Shown: positions 6,557-11,538 of the stretch, one piece after another | Numbering within the stretch: the stretch's first letter is position 1 | Layout: every line of letters starts with the position of its first letter | DNA from: JANYCG01 sp031418395 | GTDB lineage: Bacteria > Pseudomonadota > Gammaproteobacteria > Burkholderiales > Burkholderiaceae_C | Direction of reading: 5' to 3' | DNA: 11,538 nt | Assembly: GCA_031418395.1 (NCBI GenBank) | Contig: JANOXL010000196.1 | Location: 1-11,538 of the forward strand | The notes under the pieces: model-generated | What the model was told of the DNA's origin: nothing | Seen by the model: only the letters and a program-made list of their open reading frames with translations | Databases searched by the model: none | Translations under genes and position numbers: made by a program

Positions 6557-6564
6557 AAAATGAT

Positions 6565-8390
6565 TCAATTCAGCAGACTTTTCGCCACCGCCTCAGCCAC
6601 TTTGATGCCATCTACGCCCGCGGACAAAATGCCACCGGCGTAACCCGCGCCTTCGCCGGCCGGGTACAGGCCCGCCACATTCAGACTCTGAAAATCCTCT
6701 GCCCGCGTGATGCGCAACGGTGCCGAGGTGCGTGTCTCCACGCCGGTGAGCACCGCATCGTGCATGTCAAACCCTTTGATCTTCATGCCAAAAGCAGGCA
6801 GGGCTTCGCGGATCGCCGCAATCGCGTAATCGGGTAGCGCGGTGGTGAGGCTGCCAAGTTTCACGCCCGGTTTGTAGGAGGGTAAAACGCTGCCGAATTG
6901 ACTGGAGGGAAGGTTCTTGATGAAGTCGCCTACCAACTGCCCGGGCGCTTCGTAGGTGCCGCCGCCCAACTGAAACGCGTTGGACTCCAGGCTGCGTTGC
7001 AACACGATGCCTGCCAGCGGGTGATATTTGTCACCAGGGCGCTTTTGGGGATCGACCGAAGTAGCCCATGCCCCTGCGGTTGTATCTGCCGAGGCGCCGC
7101 CAAAGGCGGTCTCAAAGGACGTGGCGTCGACAGGGTAGTCCGCCGGGTCAATGCCCACCACAATGCCCGCGTTGGCGTTGCGTTCGTTGCGGGAATACTG
7201 GCTCATGCCGTTGGTCACCACACGGCCCGGCTCGGACGTCGCGGCCACCACGGTGCCACCGGGGCACATGCAAAAACTGTACACCGAGCGGCCTTTGGCG
7301 ATGCCAGAGTCCACATGATGAACCAGTTTGTATTCCGCCGCACCCAGGAGCGGATGCCCGGCGTGGCGGCCCCAACGCGCCCGGTCAATCAGGCCCTGCG
7401 GATGTTCGATGCGAAAGCCAATGGAGAACGGTTTGGCTTCCACAAACACGCCTTGAGGTACAACATCGCAAAGCTGTCGCGCGCGCTGTGGCCCAGCGCC
7501 ATCACCACGTGATCGCAACGCAATTCGTGGATCACGTTGCTGGTGACATCCAGCACGGTGAGCCCACGCACCTGCCGGATTCTCGGGCTTGCGGACGAAG
7601 CGGCATCCTCCAGCAGAACATCGACCACCCGCTGTCCAAAACGGATCTCGCCGCCCAACGCAATGATCTGCGCGCGCATGTTCTCCACTACCTTGACGAG
7701 TTTGAAAGTGCCGATGTGCGGGTGTGATTCGATCAGAATGTCTTCGGGTGCCCCCGCCTTTACAAACTCCTGCATCACCTTGCGCCCGAGGTACCGGGGG
7801 TCTTTGATCTGACTCCACAGTTTGCCGTCTGAAAACGTACCCGCGCCGCCTTCGCCGAACTGCACGTTGCTCTCGGGATTGAGCAGGTTTTTTCGCCACA
7901 GGCCCCAGGTGTCCTGCGTGCGCTCGCGCACCTGTTTGCCGCGCTCCAGCACGATGGGATTGAAGCCTCTTTGCGCCAGCATCAGCGCGGCGAAGATGCC
8001 ACAGGGGCCGAAGCCCACGACCACCGGTCGTGCCCTGGTTTGCGCAGGACTTTTGCCATTTTCGACAGGGCCTGACGCGTCCGCTCCGGGGTAGGGTGGT
8101 AGATGGCCTGGTGCTGTTGGTGCGAAGCGATAGGCCATATCGGGCGCTGGCCCGATGTGTGGTTTGCCTTCCAGCTTGTGCAGCAAAGCCACTTCAAGTT
8201 CTGTTGAAGTCAGCGTTACGTCGACGATGTAGACGACCAGCAAAGCCGCCTTGCGTGCGTCATAGCTACGCTTGAAAATGTGCCATTCGACTACGGCGGC
8301 GGCGTCAAGTCCCAAAGCCTGGTGGACTAGCGCGGCGAGGTCGTTGTGAGAATGGTCAAGCGGCAGCTTGAGCTCGGTCAGTCGAATCAT
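6565..8390 (-). pseudogene. FAD-dependent dehydrogenase (COG2509 type), frameshifted
   Basis: Uncharacterised NAD(P)/FAD-dependent oxidoreductase family, split over two frames. The N-terminal part (8390 down to about 7452, 313 residues) starts MIRLTELKLPLDH and has the family's FKRSYDARK motif (39-47). It also has the FAD-binding GFGPCG (126-131), NVQFGEGGAGTFSDGKLWS (175-193) and LGHSARDSFAMLY (299-311). The frame then changes by one base near 7450-7454, and the C-terminal part runs from GVFVEAKPFSIGFRIEHPQ down to 6565. That part includes MCPGGTVVAA and the closing FAD motif LYPAGEGAGYAGGILSAGVDG. Restoring one G in the minus-strand GG at 7452-7451 joins both halves into about 608 residues. 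Both halves are otherwise well conserved, so this is either a very recent mutation or a sequencing/assembly error. It is divergent from dadA with 109 bases between starts. The reaction catalysed is unknown. Confidence 0.88.
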
Positions 8391-8499
8391 GGGTCAGCGT
8401 CCGTATCCTTGTGGCCTGGGGTTATCAAGCAGAAGCGCTGAATTTTACGGCGCTGCTCATGCACAATGGCCCATCACGTCATGGCGGAATAATCGCAAC

Positions 8500-9771
8500 A
8501 TGCACATTCTGATTCTTGGTAGCGGCGTTATTGGCACCACCTGCGCTTACTACTTGGCGCGTGCGGGTCATCAGGTGACCGTGGTAGACCGGCAAGCGGG
8601 CCCCGCCCTGGAAACCAGCTACGCCAACGCCGGAGAGGTGTCTCCGGGTTACTCGGCGCCCTGGGCAGGCCCGGGGATTCCGCTCAAAGCCATCAAGTGG
8701 ATGCTGATGCAGCACAGCCCGCTGGTGATCTGGCCGATGCTTGACCTGGCCATGTGGCGCTGGGGCGCGATGATGCTGCGCAACTGCACCGAAGCGCGTT
8801 ACCGCACCAACAAAGGCCGTATGGTGCGCCTGGCCGAATACAGCCGCGACTGCCTGGTGGCGCTGCGCAAAGAGACGGGTATTCAATACGACGAACGGGC
8901 GCAGGGAACGCTGCAGTTGTTTCGCACGCAAAAGCAGCTGGACGGCATTGGCAAAGACGTTGACATCCTCAAGGCCTACGGCGTGCCATTTGAGGTGCTT
9001 GACCGCGAGGCTTACTGTCGCGTAGAGCCGGCGTTGGCGCTGGTGAAAGAGAAATTCGTGGGCGCACTTCGGCTACCAGGTGATGAGACGGGCGACTGTT
9101 TCAAGTTCACGCAAAAGATGGCCAGCATGGCGGCAGCGCTGGGCGCCACGTTTCGTTTTGGCACGGTGATAGAAGGCATTGAGGCTGCCGCAGGCAAGAT
9201 CAGCGGCGTGCGCACTGGGGTGGGCACGCTGACCGCCGATGCCTATCTGGTGGCGCTGGGTAGTTATTCGCCGCAACTGGTCAAACCGTTGGGTATCGAT
9301 CTGCCGGTGTACCCGGTCAAGGGTTATTCCATTACCGTGCCCATCGTCGATGCAAAGTTTGCACCGGAATCCACCATCATGGATGAAACCCATAAGGTGG
9401 CCGTCACCCGCCTGGGCGACCGTATCCGGGTGGGTGGCACGGCCGAGCTGGCGGGCTTCAGGCTGAATCTGCGTGAGTCGCGCAGGGCGACCCTGAACCA
9501 CGTGGTCAACGATTTGTTTCCCAAAGGAGGCGACATCAGCAAAGCTGAGTTCTGGTGCGGCCTGCGTCCCATGACGCCCGACGGCACGCCGATATTGGGT
9601 GCCACACCGATCCCCAGGCTCTACCTAGCGACCGGTCACGGCACGTTGGGCTGGACTATGGCGGCGGGCACGGGCCGCGTCATGGCAGATCTGATCTCTG
9701 GGCGCGCACCCGACATCAGTCTGGACGGGCTGAGTGTGCAGCGCTACCAGCCAGGCCGGTTTGACGGTTAA
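8500..9771 (+). CDS. dadA: D-amino-acid dehydrogenase (DadA)
   Basis: FAD-containing membrane-associated dehydrogenase that oxidises D-amino acids, chiefly D-alanine, to 2-oxo acids and ammonia, passing electrons to the respiratory chain. It has 423 residues against about 432 in E. coli. The protein opens with the dinucleotide-binding fold MHILILGSGVIGTTCAYYLA (G7, G9, G12) and D30 at the end of the second strand. The family segments ETSYANAGEVSPGYSAPWAGPGIP (about 38-61), PVYPVKGYSITVP and FWCGLRPMTPDGTPILG are present, as is the C-terminal FAD contact LATGHGTLGWTMAAGTG. The start at 8500 is chosen because it aligns exactly with the family N-terminus; the open frame continues upstream to 8368 but would overlap the divergent gene. 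The ribosome site is weak. No alanine racemase (dadX) gene adjoins it. Confidence 0.95.
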   Translation: MHILILGSGVIGTTCAYYLARAGHQVTVVDRQAGPALETSYANAGEVSPGYSAPWAGPGIPLKAIKWMLMQHSPLVIWPMLDLAMWRWGAMMLRNCTEARYRTNKGRMVRLAEYSRDCLVALRKETGIQYDERAQGTLQLFRTQKQLDGIGKDVDILKAYGVPFEVLDREAYCRVEPALALVKEKFVGALRLPGDETGDCFKFTQKMASMAAALGATFRFGTVIEGIEAAAGKISGVRTGVGTLTADAYLVALGSYSPQLVKPLGIDLPVYPVKGYSITVPIVDAKFAPESTIMDETHKVAVTRLGDRIRVGGTAELAGFRLNLRESRRATLNHVVNDLFPKGGDISKAEFWCGLRPMTPDGTPILGATPIPRLYLATGHGTLGWTMAAGTGRVMADLISGRAPDISLDGLSVQRYQPGRFDG

Positions 9772-9890
9772 ATCTGACTGGCCCATCTGGTCTATCTGGC
9801 AGATCGGTTTGCGCCGCGCAACGGCGTAGGCCCGAACAAGTGGGGAATGTCACGTGCCAGGGCGGGCGGTGGCGGCTAATTCCTGCGGGC

Positions 9891-10808
9891 TCAAGCGGGC
9901 AAAAATCCTTCAATCGACAGGTAACGCTCTCCCGTGTCGTAGTTGAAGCCGAGCACCGTAGCGCCAGCCGGCAAATCCGGTAGTTTTTGCGTAATCGCGG
10001 CCAAAGTGGCACCGCTGGAGATGCCCACCAAAATGCCTTCTTCGCGAGCGCAACGGCGCGCCATCTCGCGCGCGGCTTCGGCTTCGACCTGGATGACACC
10101 GTCCAGCAGCGCTGTGTGTAAATTGGTCGGGACGAAGCCGGCACCAATGCCCTGGATCGGGTGGGGTGAGGGCGCGCCGCCCGAGATGACGGGCGAGGCG
10201 CTGGGCTCTACCGCAAATACCTTGAGCTTGGGCCATTTGGCTTTCAGAACCGTGGCGCAACCGGTGAGATGCCCGCCAGTGCCGACACCGGTGATCAGTG
10301 CGTCAACGCCTTCAGGAAAGTCGGCCAGAATCTCCTGCGCGGTGGTGCGCATGTGTACGTCGATGTTGGCCGGGTTGTCAAATTGCTGCGGCATCCACGC
10401 GTCGGGCGTGGCCGCGACCAGTTCCATGGCGCGCGCGATGCAGCCTTTCATGCCCTTGTCGCGCGGCGTCAAGTCGAAAGAGGCGCCGTAGGCCAGCATC
10501 AAGCGGCGCCGCTCGATGGACATGCTGTCGGGCATCACCAGAATCAGTTTGTAGCCCTTGACGGCTGCGACCATGGCCAGACCAATGCCGGTGTTGCCTG
10601 ACGTGGGCTCGATGATGGTGCCGCCGGGTTTAAGCGCGCCAGATTTCTCCGCCGCCTCGACCATCGACAGCGCAATGCGGTCTTTGATTGAGCCGCCGGG
10701 GTTGCTACGTTCGGACTTGATATACACGTTCGCGCCGGCGCCAAACAGGCGGTTGATACGCACGTGCGGCGTGTTGCCGATGGTCTGCAAGATGTTGTCG
10801 GCTTTCAT
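9891..10808 (-). CDS. cysK: Cysteine synthase A (O-acetylserine sulfhydrylase)
   Basis: PLP enzyme that makes L-cysteine from O-acetylserine and sulfide in the cytosol, the last step of sulfate assimilation; 305 residues. K42 in SNPGGSIKDRIA is the PLP Schiff-base lysine. TSGNTG (69-74) binds the substrate carboxylate, GVGTGG (174-179) holds the PLP phosphate, and GISSGA (262-267) supplies the serine to the pyridine nitrogen. PHPIQGIGAGFVP (215-227) is the CysK-type segment rather than the CysM one, so the A isozyme is favoured. The ATG at 10808 is backed by AAGGAAA on the minus strand (10818-10812), a good ribosome site. That site is part of a long inverted repeat upstream that could fold over it. 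The gene is divergent from rnpB. No sulfate-assimilation genes adjoin it within the window. Confidence 0.95.
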   Translation of the reverse strand: MKADNILQTIGNTPHVRINRLFGAGANVYIKSERSNPGGSIKDRIALSMVEAAEKSGALKPGGTIIEPTSGNTGIGLAMVAAVKGYKLILVMPDSMSIERRRLMLAYGASFDLTPRDKGMKGCIARAMELVAATPDAWMPQQFDNPANIDVHMRTTAQEILADFPEGVDALITGVGTGGHLTGCATVLKAKWPKLKVFAVEPSASPVISGGAPSPHPIQGIGAGFVPTNLHTALLDGVIQVEAEAAREMARRCAREEGILVGISSGATLAAITQKLPDLPAGATVLGFNYDTGERYLSIEGFLPA

Positions 10809-10810
10809 GG

Positions 10811-10915
10811 GTTTCCTTTTCTAAATCGACGTTGTAGGGCGTTGCGCCTCCTGGCCGTGCTGGAGCACTGTCTGCGTCAGCGCGCCTACTACAGCGCCGA
10901 TTTAGAAAAGGAAAC
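10811..10915. repeat. Long inverted repeat between cysK and rnpB
   Basis: GTTTCCTTTTCTAAATCG (10811-10828) and CGATTTAGAAAAGGAAAC (10898-10915) are perfect 18-bp reverse complements. Inside them, GTAG/GGCG elements around 10834-10841 face CGCC/CTAC elements around 10883-10892. A GTGC/GCAC pair (10857-10860 and 10865-10868) sits at the exact centre near 10863. The whole forms an imperfect, roughly symmetric 105-base palindrome. Its left arm contains the cysK ribosome binding site. Confidence 0.8.
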
Positions 10916-10925
10916 GGGCAACGAA

Positions 10926-10954
10926 GTGGAACACATTCTGCCGCAAGCGATAAT
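10926..10954 (+). promoter_or_regulatory. Candidate promoter of rnpB
   Basis: GATAAT at 10949-10954 is a good -10 box, placed 7 bases before the predicted 5' end of RNase P RNA at 10962. The interval CTGCGCC is GC-rich, as in growth-rate-controlled stable RNA promoters. The -35 region (around 10926-10931, GTGGAA) is poor. Confidence is mainly from the position of the -10 box. Confidence 0.5.
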
Positions 10955-10961
10955 CTGCGCC

Positions 10962-11320
10962 GTGAAGCCCGCCAGACTGCCGCTGGTGCAATCTGGGAAA
11001 CCAGGCACTGGAGGAACGTCCGGACTGCATAGGGCAGCGTAGCAGCTAACGGCTGTCCACTGAAAACCCGCAAGGGCATAAGGTGAGGATCAGAGCAACA
11101 GAGACGAGTCGATTCCAGGGGCAACTCGGGAGTCGGGTGAAACGGGCAATCTCTACGCGCAGCAATACCAAGTAGGCCAGCGTTGATGGGGCCCCCAGAG
11201 CTGGCGGGTAGGTAGCACCGAGCCATTGGGTGACCAATGGCCCAGATTAATGGCAGTCACTTCTGCGCGTCCGCAAGGGCAAGCAGTTGCACAGAATCCG
11301 GCTTATCGGTGGGCTTCACA
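10962..11320 (+). ncRNA. rnpB: RNase P RNA, bacterial type A
   Basis: Catalytic RNA that removes the 5' leader of precursor tRNAs, about 359 bases (E. coli 377). The ends are fixed by helix P1: GTGAAGCCC (10962-10970) pairs perfectly with GGGCTTCAC (11311-11319). P2 is ACTGCC (10976-10981) with GGCAGT (11252-11257). The universal core is GAGGAACGTCCGGAC (from 11011), with its P4 partner ACAGAATCCGG (11291-11301) leading into GCTTATCGGT. Other conserved parts are AGGGCAGCG, GAGCAACAGAGACGA (about 11091), GGTGAAACGGGCAA, and GCGGGTAGGTAGCACCGAGCC. P18 is the hairpin GCCATTGG-GTGA-CCAATGGC with a GNRA loop. Between P2 and P4 on the 3' side an extra hairpin (about 11263-11286, CTGC to GCAG with a CCGCAAGG tip) corresponds to P19, absent in E. 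coli. The RNA appears complete. Confidence 0.97.
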
Positions 11321-11327
11321 CTTTTTT
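11311..11327 (+). terminator. Likely transcript end of rnpB
   Basis: The 3' strand of P1 (11311-11319) is followed two bases later by six T residues (11322-11327). If P1 does not close in time, termination may rely on local folding, so the intrinsic terminator call is moderate. Confidence 0.45.
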
Positions 11328-11332
11328 GACCA

Positions 11333-11442
11333 CGCAGTACACGTAATGACAAGCATGGGGGTGAATTTTTCGCTTGGCCGCCCCGAGAAAAATTAGCCCC
11401 CTTGGGGGGCAGCGCAGTACACACAGTGACAAGCGTGGGGGT
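11333..11442. repeat. Direct repeat pair flanking GC-rich hairpins, Comamonadaceae-type intergenic repeat
   Basis: Two 30-base copies, 11333-11362 and 11413-11442, start 80 bases apart and agree at 26 of 30 positions (CGCAGTACAC, then TGACAAGC, then TGGGGGT). Between them are an inverted pair AATTTTTC (11364-11371) / GAAAAATT (11387-11394) and the hairpin GCCCCC/GGGGGC at 11396-11410. The combination of CTGCGCTGCCCCCC-AAGGGGG on the minus strand is one I recall as abundant between genes in Comamonadaceae; the family claim is from memory. Confidence 0.65.
11387..11410 (-). terminator. Intrinsic terminator for the minus-strand pseudouridine synthase gene
   Basis: Read on the minus strand, GCCCCCCAAGGGGGC (11410-11396) is a strong GC hairpin with a minimal loop, followed directly by TAATTTTTC (11395-11387). 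It lies about 40 bases past the stop codon at 11450-11452. Confidence 0.7.
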
Positions 11443-11449
11443 CATATTC

Positions 11450-11538
11450 TCAAAACCGTTCCTGCCCCAGCAAGTACCGCCACTGCCCCTGCGGCACAGG
11501 CCCCAAACCCACCCTGCCGATGCGGATGCGTCGAATGC
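11450..11538 (-). CDS. C-terminus of an rRNA pseudouridine synthase (RsuA/RluB/RluF type), start outside window
   Basis: Only the last 28 codons and the stop are in the window. They read IRRIRIGRVGLGPVPQ then GQWRYLLGQERF. The pattern R-x-R-I-G-x-(V/I)-x-L-G-x-(L/V)-x-x-G-(Q/E)-W-R-x-L is the characteristic tail of RsuA/RluB/RluE/RluF-type synthases, which isomerise a specific uridine in rRNA. The tail does not show which position is modified; RluF or RluB-like is a guess. The frame is open to the window edge and followed by a good terminator. The other two minus-strand frames over this stretch do not give a recognisable protein. Confidence 0.62.
   Translation of the reverse strand, partial: IRRIRIGRVGLGPVPQGQWRYLLGQERF

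Noticed and set aside
7440..7465. Programmed ribosomal frameshifting in the FAD dehydrogenase
   Set aside because: No slippery heptamer or poly-A/poly-T run lies at the switch point, and this family is not known to use recoding.
8368..8499. An N-terminal extension of dadA to 8368
   Set aside because: The family N-terminus is the nucleotide-binding strand beginning at 8500; the extension would overlap the start of the divergent gene and resembles no known domain.
9809..9821. TTGCG-CCG-CGCAA hairpin between dadA and cysK as a terminator
   Set aside because: Only 5 bp of stem and no T-run on either strand, so it cannot be supported as an intrinsic terminator.
10764..11042. A small plus-strand open frame across the cysK-rnpB gap
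   Set aside because: It runs into the RNase P RNA and begins antisense to cysK; the similar DLEKET peptides on both strands are just the inverted repeat translated.

Overview
The window looks like chromosomal DNA from a betaproteobacterium of the order Burkholderiales, most probably a Comamonadaceae member (Rhodoferax/Polaromonas/Acidovorax-like). This rests on recognised protein families and their sequence style (PyrC, HtpX, CysK, DadA, DUF3025), a type A RNase P RNA with a Burkholderiales-like core, and a GC-rich hairpin repeat next to it that I recall from Comamonadaceae intergenic regions. No database search was run, so the genus is an inference.

Layout. 1-740: 3' part of pyrC (dihydroorotase), cut by the window edge just before its metal-bridging lysine codon. 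834-2225: a lower-GC stretch with a BrnT/BrnA-type toxin-antitoxin pair, whose promoter seems to start transcription on the toxin's own ATG, and a NYN-nuclease/LOTUS protein. 2235-2999: a DUF3025 protein. 3059-4042: the membrane protease gene htpX with a heat-shock (sigma-32-like) promoter and an intrinsic terminator. 4252-6395: a divergent pair, a flavin-reductase-like protein (minus) and a polyol-type ABC transporter binding protein (plus) with no permease or ATPase genes beside it. 6565-9771: another divergent pair, a COG2509-type FAD-dependent dehydrogenase split by a one-base frameshift (minus) and dadA, D-amino-acid dehydrogenase (plus). 9891-10808: cysK (minus). 10962-11320: rnpB, RNase P RNA (plus). 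11328-11449: a repeat region holding a terminator. 11450-11538: the 3' end of a pseudouridine synthase gene (minus).

Most genes are housekeeping: pyrimidine synthesis, membrane protein quality control, D-amino-acid catabolism, cysteine synthesis, tRNA processing and rRNA modification. They do not form one pathway. The accessory part is the BrnTA + NYN/LOTUS block, which resembles a small insertion between pyrC and the DUF3025 gene and brings together two RNA-targeting protein types.

The points most worth a second look are: the long inverted repeat between cysK and rnpB, which would bury the cysK ribosome binding site; the apparently leaderless brnT; the two copies of a TTAAC-N6-GTTAA motif beyond the 3' ends of two minus-strand genes; and the frameshift in the FAD dehydrogenase. 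I see no tRNA, CRISPR array, transposase or phage gene, and no stretch over 300 bases lacks a gene. I did not find a convincing new multi-gene system; the BrnTA-NYN/LOTUS cluster is the nearest candidate.
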